In this document: positions 8,102 through 16,282 of the stretch, in pieces
Numbering within the stretch: position 1 is the stretch's first letter
How the letters are laid out: every line of letters starts with the position of its first letter
Source of the DNA: Barnesiella sp. An22
GTDB taxonomy: Bacteria; Bacteroidota; Bacteroidia; Bacteroidales; Barnesiellaceae
Assembly (NCBI RefSeq): GCF_002159975.1
Contig: NZ_NFJR01000005.1
Location: 124,001-188,000, forward strand
Direction: 5' to 3'
DNA: 64,000 nt
Notes under the pieces: generated by a model
The model's database searches: none
What the model was told of the DNA's origin: nothing
What the model saw: the letters and a program-made list of their open reading frames with translations, nothing else
Program-made: the position numbers and the translations under genes

Positions 8102-8393
8102 AAACTATAAATTTTTAATATAACTATTTCCCACTTTTATAGCTTCTTCGTATATCGGATTTTTACGGGACATGGATTAAAGTCACCAATGCAGCTATAA
8201 ATGCAAAGAAGCAAAAAATACTCTTACAAGACAATCAAACTGAAGTTTTTCTCAGGAAAAGAGACAAAAAAATACATTTTGGCCTGAAACCGAAAAGGAA
8301 ATGGAACCGTTTCCACATTCTAAAAATGAATAAAAATTTTAGTATCTGCAGAATTTATTCTAAATTTACCCGCATAACTCAAAAAGTGCTTAG
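8102..8393. other. AT-rich intergenic region with a LacI-type operator-like palindrome
   Basis: About 290 bases with no gene. It separates the immunity-like island from the phosphatase gene. The only structured element I see is the palindrome at 8302-8315. A TAAATTTA sequence near 8371 is a poor -7 candidate. Confidence 0.5.
8302..8315. promoter_or_regulatory. Operator-like palindrome TGGAACCGTTTCCA
   Basis: Twelve of fourteen positions are symmetric around a central CG, the form typical of LacI-family operators. It lies 79 bases upstream of the ATG of the secreted histidine phosphatase gene at 8394. No LacI-type gene is in the window. Confidence 0.4.
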
Positions 8394-9695
8394 ATGAACA
8401 AAAGAATTCTCACGGCAGGCGCTCTCCTGCTCGCCCTATCGTCATTCGCATACGGGCAAACCTCGACCCGCGATTTCCTGCATCGCAACCCGCAGTTTTT
8501 CAGCAGTACGGGTACCCCCTACTACTGCAACGACACCACCGACACGCCGGCTCCCGAAGGGTTCGTCCCCTTCCATGTCGACCACATAGCCCGGCACGGT
8601 TCCCGCACACACGACTCGAAAACACTGGTGCCCAACCTTTATAAAACCTTGAACCGGGCCGACTCGCTCAGCATGCTCACCTCGCAGGGGAAACTGCTGA
8701 AAAGTCAAATAGACTCGATATACCACCGCATGAATCACCGCTGGGGCGACCTCACTCCCCTCGGGGCCCAACAACACCGTGATATGGCCCGCCGCATGTA
8801 CAACCGCTTCCGCCCGGCATTTACCCCGCAAGACGGCCGTGTGAACCTCATCGCCCAATCGACTACCGTACCCCGCTCCATGGCCAGCATGGCGGCCTTC
8901 GTGGCCGAGATGCGAGGCTACACCCCGGAGGCCGATTTCTCCATGGACCCCAGCAACGGCTACGACAACACCTTGCGCCCTTTCAACAGCAAGGACTACA
9001 AGCAATATCTGGCCAAAGGGTCGTGGAAATCGGTACTCAAGGAGTATCAAACGCGGCACACCCCCACCCGGCTCATCGAACAGACCTTCAAAAAAGGGTG
9101 GGAAGAGCTGATTCCCAACCCCGTCACCTTTATGACGCACCTCTATGCCCTGGCCATGATTCTGCCCAATACCGACTACGACATCGACCTCTTCCCCTGG
9201 TTTACCGAGGATGAGAAGTACGACTTGTGGAGCGTGAACAACCTCTCGCAATACCTGCGCAAAGCCAACTACCCCGACGGCCAAGGACTGCCCGTGGCCA
9301 TAGCCAAGCCGCTGCTGGCCGACATGCTGGCTACCTCGCAGGCGGCTGTCGACGGCAACGGCATCGAGGCCAACCTGCGATTTGCCCACGGCGAAAACAC
9401 CATCCCGCTGCTGGCTCTGCTCGGCATCGAGAATGCCGCCGTGGCCGAGTCTGACCCCGAGAAGGTGGCCGACTGCTGGCAGGATTTCAAATACAACCCC
9501 ATGGCCACCAACATCCAGTGGATTCTCTACCGCAACCCGGCCGGCCGGGTGCTGGTCAAGGTGCTCTTCAACGAGCAGGAGGTGAAGTTGCCCATCGCTT
9601 CGGGCCACGCCCCCTACTACGACTGGGAGGCGTTCAAAGCCTACTGTGCCGACCGGATGGAGAGCTTCCCCGACGTAGCCCCCGCCCTGCCCTAA
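8394..9695 (+). CDS. Secreted clade-2 histidine phosphatase, MINPP/phytase-like
   Basis: 433 residues with a signal peptide (MNKRILTAGALLLALSSFAYG, cut before Q22). The catalytic box HIARHGSRTHDS (R67-H68-G69) carries the phospho-accepting histidine of the histidine phosphatase superfamily. Near residue 332, FAHGENTIPL takes the place of the proton-donor motif (HAE in MINPP enzymes, HD in AppA phytases). This points to multiple inositol polyphosphate phosphatase-like enzymes, which Bacteroidales secrete to strip phosphate from phytate. Substrate is inferred from the family. It is a single-gene unit with an operator-like palindrome upstream and a perfect 12-bp inverted repeat downstream. Confidence 0.88.
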   Translation: MNKRILTAGALLLALSSFAYGQTSTRDFLHRNPQFFSSTGTPYYCNDTTDTPAPEGFVPFHVDHIARHGSRTHDSKTLVPNLYKTLNRADSLSMLTSQGKLLKSQIDSIYHRMNHRWGDLTPLGAQQHRDMARRMYNRFRPAFTPQDGRVNLIAQSTTVPRSMASMAAFVAEMRGYTPEADFSMDPSNGYDNTLRPFNSKDYKQYLAKGSWKSVLKEYQTRHTPTRLIEQTFKKGWEELIPNPVTFMTHLYALAMILPNTDYDIDLFPWFTEDEKYDLWSVNNLSQYLRKANYPDGQGLPVAIAKPLLADMLATSQAAVDGNGIEANLRFAHGENTIPLLALLGIENAAVAESDPEKVADCWQDFKYNPMATNIQWILYRNPAGRVLVKVLFNEQEVKLPIASGHAPYYDWEAFKAYCADRMESFPDVAPALP

Positions 9696-9739
9696 AGGCC
9701 GAGACCTGCAACCTCACTATTTCACTGCCGATATACCTA

Positions 9740-9782
9740 CTTGGGCCTGAATGCGAGACGAATCGTCCCCTTCAGGCCCAAG
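9740..9782 (+). terminator. Perfect 12-bp inverted repeat after the phosphatase gene
   Basis: CTTGGGCCTGAA (9740-9751) and TTCAGGCCCAAG (9771-9782) pair perfectly around a 19-base loop. No T run follows, so it may be a terminator of unusual form or an mRNA-stabilising hairpin. Confidence 0.5.
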
Positions 9783-9856
9783 CCTGTCACTCCCTCTTGT
9801 TGAAAACTTCTTCATAAGATTTGGCTCGCCCTGTACCTCGGCACACAAAGATTATA

Positions 9857-9864
9857 TACCTTTG
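9857..9864 (+). promoter_or_regulatory. -7 element TACCTTTG of dnaB
   Basis: An exact TAnnTTTG match, 22 bases before the dnaB ATG. No TTTG stands at the expected -33 distance. Confidence 0.45.
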
Positions 9865-9885
9865 CATCTCGAAAGAAAGCGATAT

Positions 9886-11469
9886 ATGGAAACTCGAAGA
9901 AACTATACTCCCCGTCAGAAGAAAACCTATGCCCCGAAAGTCTCGGAACAGGGCAAGATACAACCCCAGGACACCGAGCTCGAAGAGGCCGTGTTGGGAG
10001 CCCTCATGCTCGAGAAGGATGCCTACACCACCGTGTGCGACATCCTGAAACCCGAGTGCTTCTACGACCCCAACAACCAGACCATTTACAGCGCCATTGC
10101 CAAACTGGGTGCCCAGCAACGCCCTATCGACATGCTCACCGTCACCGAGCAATTGCGTCTCGACGGCAAACTCGACGAGGTAGGCGGTGCCCTGCGCATC
10201 TCGGAGCTGACCGGCCGGGTGGCCTCGGCGGCACACATCGAGTATCACGCCCGCATCGTGGCCCAGAAATACCTGGCCCGCGAGCTGATCGAGTTTTCGA
10301 GCGAAATCCTGAACAAGGCATTCGACGAAACCAACGACGTCGACGACCTCATGCAAGAGGCCGAGGGAAAACTCTTCGAGATTTCGCAACGCAACCTGAA
10401 AAAGGATGTGGTGCAAATTGCCCCCGTCGTGAGCGAAGCCATCAAACAGATACAGGTGGCAGCCAACCGTACCGACGGTTTGAGCGGCCTGCAGACCGGG
10501 TTCCACGACATCGACAAAATCACTTCGGGCTGGCAGAACTCCGACCTGATTATCATCGCCGCCCGACCTGCCATGGGTAAGACCGCTTTCGTCCTCTCCA
10601 TGGCCAAAAACATGGCGGTCAACTACAACACCCCGGTGGCTATCTTCTCGCTCGAGATGTCGAACATCCAGCTGGTGAACCGTCTCATCATCAACACCTG
10701 CGATATTCCGGGCGACAAAATCAAGAGCGGACAGTTGAGCCCCTTCGAGTGGGAGCGCCTCATGTCGCGCATCGAGATTCTGCAAAATGCCCCCATCTAC
10801 ATCGACGAGACACCCAGTCTGTCGGTATTCGAGTTGCGGACCAAAGCCCGCCGGCTGGTACGCGAGCACGGCATCAAAATCATCATCATCGACTACCTGC
10901 AGCTGATGAACGCCAGCGGCATGTCGTTCGGCAGCCGTGAGCAGGAGGTGAGCACCATATCGCGGTCGCTCAAGCAGTTGGCCAAGGAGTTGCAGATACC
11001 CATCATCGCCCTGTCGCAGCTGAACCGTAGCGTCGAGTCGCGTGGCAACGACAAGGACAGCAAGGAGGCCAAGCGGCCGCAGCTCTCCGACCTGCGTGAG
11101 TCGGGAGCCATCGAGCAAGATGCCGATATGGTCTGCTTCATCCACCGTCCCGAATACTACACCCGCTCCAAGGAAGACGGCAACGGCAACAACATCGAGG
11201 GTTTGGCCGAGTTCATCATCGCCAAGCACCGTAACGGTGCCACCGACATCGTCAACCTCAAGTTCGTCTCCTACCTGGCCCGCTTCCAGAACTACGACGA
11301 GGATACCCGCCTCTCCGACCTCAGCGCGCCGGTCACCTCGAAATTCAACGCCGCACCTGTCGGACAGATGGCAGGCGGTCTGCCCGGCGACCCGCTGCCC
11401 GGTAGCGCACCCCTGCCGGGGAACACCGACTTTCTGAATCCCGGGAAAGACGAAAAATTACCCTTCTAA
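9886..11469 (+). CDS. dnaB: Replicative DNA helicase DnaB
   Basis: 527 residues. The hexameric helicase unwinds DNA at the replication fork and loads primase. The N-terminal primase-interacting domain starts at PQDTELEEAVLGALMLEKDAY. The RecA-like C-terminal domain has Walker A ARPAMGKTAF (near residues 226-235), Walker B IIIIDYLQLM, and QLNRSVESR. No intein interrupts it, and the tail is a short proline/glycine-rich extension ending KDEKLPF. Longer in-frame starts exist upstream, but the ATG at 9886 directly follows the -7 element and matches the normal length. Confidence 0.97.
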   Translation: METRRNYTPRQKKTYAPKVSEQGKIQPQDTELEEAVLGALMLEKDAYTTVCDILKPECFYDPNNQTIYSAIAKLGAQQRPIDMLTVTEQLRLDGKLDEVGGALRISELTGRVASAAHIEYHARIVAQKYLARELIEFSSEILNKAFDETNDVDDLMQEAEGKLFEISQRNLKKDVVQIAPVVSEAIKQIQVAANRTDGLSGLQTGFHDIDKITSGWQNSDLIIIAARPAMGKTAFVLSMAKNMAVNYNTPVAIFSLEMSNIQLVNRLIINTCDIPGDKIKSGQLSPFEWERLMSRIEILQNAPIYIDETPSLSVFELRTKARRLVREHGIKIIIIDYLQLMNASGMSFGSREQEVSTISRSLKQLAKELQIPIIALSQLNRSVESRGNDKDSKEAKRPQLSDLRESGAIEQDADMVCFIHRPEYYTRSKEDGNGNNIEGLAEFIIAKHRNGATDIVNLKFVSYLARFQNYDEDTRLSDLSAPVTSKFNAAPVGQMAGGLPGDPLPGSAPLPGNTDFLNPGKDEKLPF

Positions 11470-11492
11470 GGGTCCGAACTTTATTTCCTCGA

Positions 11493-11528
11493 CGATGTTA
11501 CTCTACCAAAACAATCGAAGTAACATCG
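11493..11528. promoter_or_regulatory. Perfect 10-bp inverted repeat before the small membrane protein
   Basis: CGATGTTACT (11493-11502) and AGTAACATCG (11519-11528) are exact complements around a 16-base AT-rich centre, ending four bases before the ATG at 11533. It may terminate dnaB, but there is no T run. It may instead be an operator or a hairpin that controls translation of the next gene. Confidence 0.45.
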
Positions 11529-11532
11529 ACGT

Positions 11533-11691
11533 ATGGAAAACAAACGACAAAAACGACAAAAAATCTGGATGGCCATCGGCGTAGCCCTGGCCATTGTCCT
11601 GCTATTGTTCTGGCTCACCCTGGCTATCTGGATAGACGATGAGCCCGAAACAGCCATCGTACCTCATACCGAACAGATTGCCGATAGTTAA
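11533..11691 (+). CDS. Small single-pass membrane protein of unknown function
   Basis: 52 residues: a basic N-terminus (MENKRQKRQK), one clear transmembrane helix (residues ~12-33, IWMAIGVALAIVLLLFWLTL) and an acidic tail ending TEQIADS. The charge pattern predicts the N-terminus inside and the tail in the periplasm. It lies 63 bp downstream of dnaB on the same strand, with a perfect inverted repeat directly before the start. I do not recognise a family. The clean hydrophobic segment and the codon use, which matches the neighbours, make it more likely real than chance. Confidence 0.6.
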   Translation: MENKRQKRQKIWMAIGVALAIVLLLFWLTLAIWIDDEPETAIVPHTEQIADS

Positions 11692-12032
11692 CGCACGTTA
11701 AAATCGACAACCGCCGAAACCTTTCTCCCCCCAGCGTTGTTTTATTATCGAAAACGGCCCCCACAGAGCCCCTCCCACTCGGGAAGCGAAGCGTCGCCCC
11801 GCCGGAGACAGGCCGGGAGCCCGATTCAAAAGAGTTTGATTTATACGATAATATTCTTGTTTTTTGTGTGTTTCATTGGTATTATATTATCCTTTGTTTA
11901 TCCTGTATAAACATTATCCTCTTTCTTGTTTTTGATATATTTCAAGTAGTAAAGCCCCGTCGTGAGACGAGGCTTTGCTATTTTAAATCCTTGCCGATTT
12001 CAATCCATACGTACCCAGAAGCAACCCGGCGG
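11692..12032. other. Intergenic region between convergent units
   Basis: About 340 bases with no gene. Apart from the hairpin at 11951-11976 I see only a GC-rich stretch followed by an AT-rich one, with no consensus promoter on either strand. Confidence 0.5.
11951..11976. terminator. Bidirectional terminator between the small membrane protein gene and mltG
   Basis: Eleven-position stem with one mismatch (AAAGCC-CGTC / GACG-GGCTTT) around GTGA. A/T tracts flank both sides and the flanking genes converge, so it probably serves both strands. Confidence 0.6.
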
Positions 12033-13079
12033 TCAGCGTATGCCCCGCCGGTTCAACTCGCGCTGATAGCGCACGGCGTTGCGCTGGTGCTCGGCCAGCG
12101 TCGTGGCAAAATTGTGATACCCCGAAAAATCCTCCCGGGCACACATATACAGATAGTCGTTGGGCCGGTGGTTCAGCACGGCGTCGATAGCCTGCTTCGA
12201 GGCGATGCGTATGGGACCCGGCGGCAGCCCCGTCACCCGATAGGTATTGTAGGGCGACTCAATAGCCAGATGCTTCTTGAGGATACGCCGCAAGGCAAAG
12301 TCGCCGCAGGCAAACTTCACCGTGGGGTCGGCCTGCAACGGCATATTCTTGTGCAGACGGTTCATATAGAGACCGGTCACCGTACCCATCTCGTCGGGTT
12401 TGTTGGTCTCTTCCTCGACAATCGAGGCCAGCGTAGCCACCTCGACGGGAGTCAAGCCCCAGGCCTCGGCCTGTTTCTCGCGCTCGCCGTCCCAGTAGCG
12501 GCCATACTCCCGCGCCATCTTCTTCAAGAAATCTTCGGGAGAGACGGTCCAGTAAAACTCATAGGTATCGGGCAGGAAGAGGGCCGGCAGCGTAGCCTGC
12601 GTGAAGCCCAGCTCGGCACACACGCTGTCGCTTTGCAACAGAGCCGACAGCTCCTCTTTCGAGAAACAGAGCTGGTCGGCAATCTTCCCGGTCAGCTGGT
12701 CGAGGGTACGCACATTGTTGAAGGTCACCCGCACCGGTGTCTGACTGCCCCGCGACAGCTTCAGAGCCACCCGCCAGGCACTCATGCCGGGCTCTACGGC
12801 ATAGGCCCCTTCGCGCTCAGCCGCATCGAAGCCGCACAGCGAAAGCATACGCCCCACCCGAGCCACCGCCCGGTCGTCGCCCAAGGCGGCATACAGGGCA
12901 CTGTCGAGTTGGGCCGCACTCCACGACCCGCGCACATACACCATGGCCCGCGTGTGCACCACCGCGTCGTAGCCATAACTCTTACCCAGCCACAAGACGG
13001 CACACACAATCACGGCCGCTACGGCTGTCAGCGACACGATCCATATCCTTATCCCTCTCGTTTTCTTTACATTTGCCAT
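12033..13079 (-). CDS. mltG: Endolytic peptidoglycan transglycosylase MltG (YceG-like)
   Basis: 348 residues. MltG cleaves nascent glycan strands at the outer face of the inner membrane and so sets strand length. One N-terminal transmembrane helix (residues ~10-31) anchors it. A LysM-like region follows, then the YceG domain with ALFLPDTYEFYW and ASIVEEETNKPDE, where Glu222 aligns with the catalytic glutamate of the family, and the closing GLPPGPIRIAS motif. The reading frame extends two codons upstream through a TTG, but the ATG at 13077-13079 is the likely start. It is divergent from tRNA-Ser, with a -7 element at 13122-13129. Confidence 0.94.
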   Translation of the reverse strand: MANVKKTRGIRIWIVSLTAVAAVIVCAVLWLGKSYGYDAVVHTRAMVYVRGSWSAAQLDSALYAALGDDRAVARVGRMLSLCGFDAAEREGAYAVEPGMSAWRVALKLSRGSQTPVRVTFNNVRTLDQLTGKIADQLCFSKEELSALLQSDSVCAELGFTQATLPALFLPDTYEFYWTVSPEDFLKKMAREYGRYWDGEREKQAEAWGLTPVEVATLASIVEEETNKPDEMGTVTGLYMNRLHKNMPLQADPTVKFACGDFALRRILKKHLAIESPYNTYRVTGLPPGPIRIASKQAIDAVLNHRPNDYLYMCAREDFSGYHNFATTLAEHQRNAVRYQRELNRRGIR

Positions 13080-13121
13080 AAACAATCGATACTACTACGT
13101 GATTCATTTATATAGGAGCGA

Positions 13122-13129
13122 CAAAAATA
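13122..13129 (-). promoter_or_regulatory. -7 element TATTTTTG of mltG
   Basis: An exact TAnnTTTG match on the minus strand, 42 bases before the mltG ATG. The -33 part is not clear. Confidence 0.45.
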
Positions 13130-13163
13130 CGGAATATTCGCGAAATAAAATAGGCCAAAAAAA

Positions 13164-13194
13164 TTTGCAGATTCAAATATTCGCCTTATCTTTG
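13164..13194 (+). promoter_or_regulatory. Consensus promoter of tRNA-Ser
   Basis: TTTG (13164-13167), 19 bases, TATCTTTG (13187-13194): a textbook Bacteroidetes vegetative promoter, with transcription expected near 13201. Confidence 0.8.
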
Positions 13195-13237
13195 CGCTGC
13201 GTTTGGAAAAACGCCGTTCAACAACGGCACCATCTCT

Positions 13238-13327
13238 GGAAGGATGGGTGAGTGGCTGAAACCACCAGTTTGCTAAACTGACGTACTCGAATGGGTACCG
13301 GGGGTTCGAATCCCCCTCCTTCCGCCA
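13238..13327 (+). tRNA. tRNA-Ser(GCT)
   Basis: 90 bases including an encoded CCA. The acceptor arms GGAAGGA and TCCTTCC pair fully. The anticodon loop is TTGCTAA with anticodon GCT, which reads AGC/AGU. A long variable arm, normal for serine tRNA, precedes the GGGGG-TTCGAAT-CCCCC T-arm. A consensus promoter lies upstream and a hairpin terminator starts eight bases after the end. Confidence 0.96.
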
Positions 13328-13334
13328 ACGCTTC

Positions 13335-13371
13335 AAAAAGCCTGCATCGTCGAAGCGAAGCAGGCTTTTTT
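13335..13371 (+). terminator. Terminator of tRNA-Ser
   Basis: Stem AAAAAGCCTGC / GCAGGCTTTTTT with a short loop, running directly into a T tract: a typical intrinsic terminator. Confidence 0.85.
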
Positions 13372-13404
13372 CTTTCTTCCATCCCGCAAAATTAGCCCCG
13401 CAAC

Positions 13405-13436
13405 TTTGGAATATTGCCGCTTTGGTTGTATTTTTG
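13405..13436 (+). promoter_or_regulatory. Consensus promoter of the porin gene
   Basis: TTTG (13405-13408), 20 bases, TATTTTTG (13429-13436). Transcription would start near 13443, leaving a leader of about 170 bases before the porin ATG. Confidence 0.7.
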
Positions 13437-13466
13437 ACCCGAATAAAAGACAGGAGACAAAGGAGT

Positions 13467-13558
13467 ATAGAGTCTTGCACAAAACGAACTCCCCGAGAGA
13501 CCCCACAACAGGAATCGGGGTGAATTTATGCGCCACTCTATCCCGAACAAAATTTTGT
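13467..13558 (+). promoter_or_regulatory. Structured 5' leader of the porin gene
   Basis: Nested pairing: ATAGAGT (13467-13473) with ACTCTAT (13535-13541) encloses CCCCGA (13491-13496) pairing with TCGGGG (13515-13520). A 12-base palindrome ACAAAATTTTGT (13547-13558) follows. The layout suggests a regulatory RNA element. It matches no riboswitch class that I recognise. Confidence 0.4.
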
Positions 13559-13615
13559 AACATTTCAATTTAAATTCAAAATTAGACCTCATTTTTGCTG
13601 CATGAAAATTTACTC

Positions 13616-14914
13616 ATGAAAAAAATTCAAAACATTATGACTCATCGAAAATTCTTTTTATCGGTATTGGTTTTCATGCTTCTTTCGTGGTCGGCGGCCG
13701 CCAAAACTCCGGCTTTCAAAAACGACTCGCTCAATATCACTCTCCCCGATACCGACTACTCCGACGAGCTGAGACTGATACGCATGCACATGCCCGACAT
13801 CGAGGTCGGCAACGGTATCTCGTTCCAGCCCAAAAACAAAAGCTACAAGCTCACCATGCGGATACGAATGCAAAACATGGTCGACGTCGATTTCAACGAA
13901 AAATTCGAAGCTCAGGAACTCGACGCGCGCGTGAAACGGTTGCGTCTGCGATTCGACGGATATATCTATACTCCCAAGCTCACTTATCTCGTACAACTGG
14001 GATTCTCGCCATACGACACGAAAACCCTGCCCAACGGCAACAGCAACATCGTGCGCGACGCCATGATTTACTATGTGCCCAATGCGACATGGAACATCGG
14101 TTTCGGACAAACCAAGATACGTGCCAACCGGGCCCGAATCAACTCATCGAGTGCCTTGCAGTTTGTAGACCGATCGATTGTCAACTCCGAGTTCAACCTC
14201 GACCGTGATTTCGGTGTCTTCGGCGAGTACAACCAGCACCTGTTCGGCTCATTCGATTTGGCAGCCAAAGCCTCGATTACTACGGGCGAAGGGCGCAACT
14301 GGGGCAACAACAAGGGCAGCGGACTCGCCTATACGGGCCGCATAGAGTTCTTCCCCCTGGGCCGCTTTACCGGCAAAGGCGATGCCATGGAGGGCGACTA
14401 TGAACGCGAGCAGACGCCCAAGATACTCCTGGCCGGAGCATACAGCTACAACGACCGGGCCTTGCGAGCCCAAGGTTCCAACGGCGACCTGCTCCGCTTC
14501 GACCAGGCACGCAACCTCTCGTCCTATTTCGTCGATTTCATCTTCAAATACCGAGGCTTTGCCTTCTATACCGATTTCATGGGACGCACATGCACCTCAT
14601 CGCCCCTCATCAAATCGGGCGAAACCGTCGAGCAATATATCCTCACCGGCATGGGTCTCAACGTGCAGGCCAGCTACCTGTTCCCCTCCAACTGGGAAAT
14701 AGCTCTGCGCAACTCGACCATCAAGCCCGACAAAGAGGTACAGCCCTACACCAATTACCGCTGTTACAACCAGTCGACCCTGGGCGTAACCAAATACCTC
14801 ATCGACCACCGGCTCAAAGTACAGGCCGACCTCTCCTACAACTACAAGGACGAGTTCACCGCCTCGGATTACAGCCGCTGGCAGTTGCGGTTCCAGGTAG
14901 AGCTGGGATTCTGA
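13616..14914 (+). CDS. Outer-membrane porin, phosphate-selective porin (OprO/OprP) family
   Basis: 432 residues. A signal peptide (with MTHRKFFLSVLVFMLLSWSAAA as its core) is followed by a beta-barrel protein. Features typical of Bacteroidetes porin O/P proteins are MRIRMQNMVDVDF near the N-terminus, RLRLRFDGYIYTPKLTYLVQL, a GFGQTKI turn with an NRARINSSSALQFVDRS segment, and a barrel-closing end WQLRFQVELGF with terminal Phe. It probably lets anions cross the outer membrane; real phosphate selectivity is unproven. The start could be 13616 or the ATG at 13637. The upstream in-frame TTG is unlikely. The lyase gene follows after 47 bp. Confidence 0.85.
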   Translation: MKKIQNIMTHRKFFLSVLVFMLLSWSAAAKTPAFKNDSLNITLPDTDYSDELRLIRMHMPDIEVGNGISFQPKNKSYKLTMRIRMQNMVDVDFNEKFEAQELDARVKRLRLRFDGYIYTPKLTYLVQLGFSPYDTKTLPNGNSNIVRDAMIYYVPNATWNIGFGQTKIRANRARINSSSALQFVDRSIVNSEFNLDRDFGVFGEYNQHLFGSFDLAAKASITTGEGRNWGNNKGSGLAYTGRIEFFPLGRFTGKGDAMEGDYEREQTPKILLAGAYSYNDRALRAQGSNGDLLRFDQARNLSSYFVDFIFKYRGFAFYTDFMGRTCTSSPLIKSGETVEQYILTGMGLNVQASYLFPSNWEIALRNSTIKPDKEVQPYTNYRCYNQSTLGVTKYLIDHRLKVQADLSYNYKDEFTASDYSRWQLRFQVELGF

Positions 14915-14961
14915 CCCGCTCTGTCCATTCGACGAAACCTAATACCTAAACAATATAGATC

Positions 14962-16146
14962 ATGGCCATTCAGTACGATTTTGACACAATTATCGACCGC
15001 CACCACACCGGCGCAATGAAGACCGATGTGCTGGGCGAACGATACGGTCGCGAAGACCTCATTCCCCTGTGGATTGCCGACATGGACTTCGCCGTAGCTC
15101 CCCCGATTACCGAAGCCCTCGTGCGACGTCTGCAACACCCTGTCTACGGCTATGCCGAAGCTCCAGCCAGCTACTGGCAGTCGATTATCGACTGGCTCAA
15201 ATACCTGCACGGATGGGAGGTGAAACGCGAGTGGATTACCTACATTCCCGGCATTGTCAAAGGCATCGGCCTGGCCGTGAACGTATTCAGCAACCCCGGC
15301 GACAAAATCATCATACAGACTCCCGTCTATACTCCCTTTATGGCCGTGCCCGAGGGCAACGGCCGGCAAGTGGTGCACAACCCCCTCAAGTGGAACGGCA
15401 CCCACTACGAGATGGACTTCGACCACCTCGAGTCGATTATCGACCCGCAGTGCAAGATACTGATACTCTGCAATCCCCACAACCCGGGCGGTGTGGTGTG
15501 GCCGCTCGCCACGCTGCAACGTGTGGCCGACATCTGTGCCCGCCACCATATCCTCATCATTGCCGACGAAATCCATGCCGACATGCCCATCTTCGGCTCC
15601 AAGCATCACCCCTTCGCCTCGGTATCGGAGACGGCCGCCCAGAACAGCATCTCGTTCGGCGCCCCCTCCAAGACCTTCAACATCGCCGGACTGGTGAGCT
15701 CCTATGCCATCGTGCCCAACGAGACCATCCGCAAGCGGTTCTTCGACTGGCTCACGGCCAACGAGCTGAACGAACCCACCTTCATGGCCACCATCGCCAC
15801 CGAAGCCGCCTATAACCACTGCCGCGACTGGCGCGAGCAGATGCTCGCCTATGTCGAGCAGAACATCCTCTTTGTCGAGGAGTTCCTCCAGCAGCATATC
15901 CCCCAGATCAAGGCCATCAGACCGCAGGCCTCGTTTATCGTCTGGCTCGACTGCACCCGGCTGGGGCTCGACCACGACGCCCTCATCGACCTCTTCGTCG
16001 ACAAGGCGCGGCTCGCCCTCAACGACGGCGAGATGTTCGGTCCCGAAGGCAAAGGCCACATGCGGCTCAACGTGGGTACACCGCGGGCCGTACTGCAAAA
16101 AGCACTCGAGCAACTGGAGGAGGCCGTGAACCATCTCGACCGATAG
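14962..16146 (+). CDS. MalY/PatB-type PLP-dependent aminotransferase, cystathionine beta-lyase-like
   Basis: 394 residues, fold type I PLP enzyme. It opens YDFDTIIDRHHTGAMKTD and LIPLWIADMDF, the hallmark of the MalY/PatB subgroup of C-S lyases. CNPHNPGG is the PLP-contacting segment, and Lys237 in GAPSKTFNIAGL is the Schiff-base lysine. The likely reaction is C-S beta-elimination (cystathionine or cysteine conjugates to a thiol, pyruvate and ammonia) in the cytoplasm. Aminotransferase side activity is common in the family. The 47-bp gap after the porin allows co-transcription. valS downstream has its own promoter. Confidence 0.88.
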   Translation: MAIQYDFDTIIDRHHTGAMKTDVLGERYGREDLIPLWIADMDFAVAPPITEALVRRLQHPVYGYAEAPASYWQSIIDWLKYLHGWEVKREWITYIPGIVKGIGLAVNVFSNPGDKIIIQTPVYTPFMAVPEGNGRQVVHNPLKWNGTHYEMDFDHLESIIDPQCKILILCNPHNPGGVVWPLATLQRVADICARHHILIIADEIHADMPIFGSKHHPFASVSETAAQNSISFGAPSKTFNIAGLVSSYAIVPNETIRKRFFDWLTANELNEPTFMATIATEAAYNHCRDWREQMLAYVEQNILFVEEFLQQHIPQIKAIRPQASFIVWLDCTRLGLDHDALIDLFVDKARLALNDGEMFGPEGKGHMRLNVGTPRAVLQKALEQLEEAVNHLDR

Positions 16147-16201
16147 AGAGGTTACGGGCCACTTTGCCGCCAAAGAAGTATCGTTTTCGGAAAATATTTT
16201 A

Positions 16202-16209
16202 TACTTTTG
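16202..16209 (+). promoter_or_regulatory. -7 element TACTTTTG of valS
   Basis: An exact TAnnTTTG match, 73 bases before the valS ATG. No clear -33 TTTG. Confidence 0.45.
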
Positions 16210-16282
16210 CACCCAATTGGTACAAGAGACCGATACCTCTGTACCTCACCACAATAATAAGAAAATCTGAAAGAATCGCTTT

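Noticed and set aside
9886-11469. Intein in dnaB
   Set aside because: DnaB is a common intein host, but the length and continuous motifs show none here.
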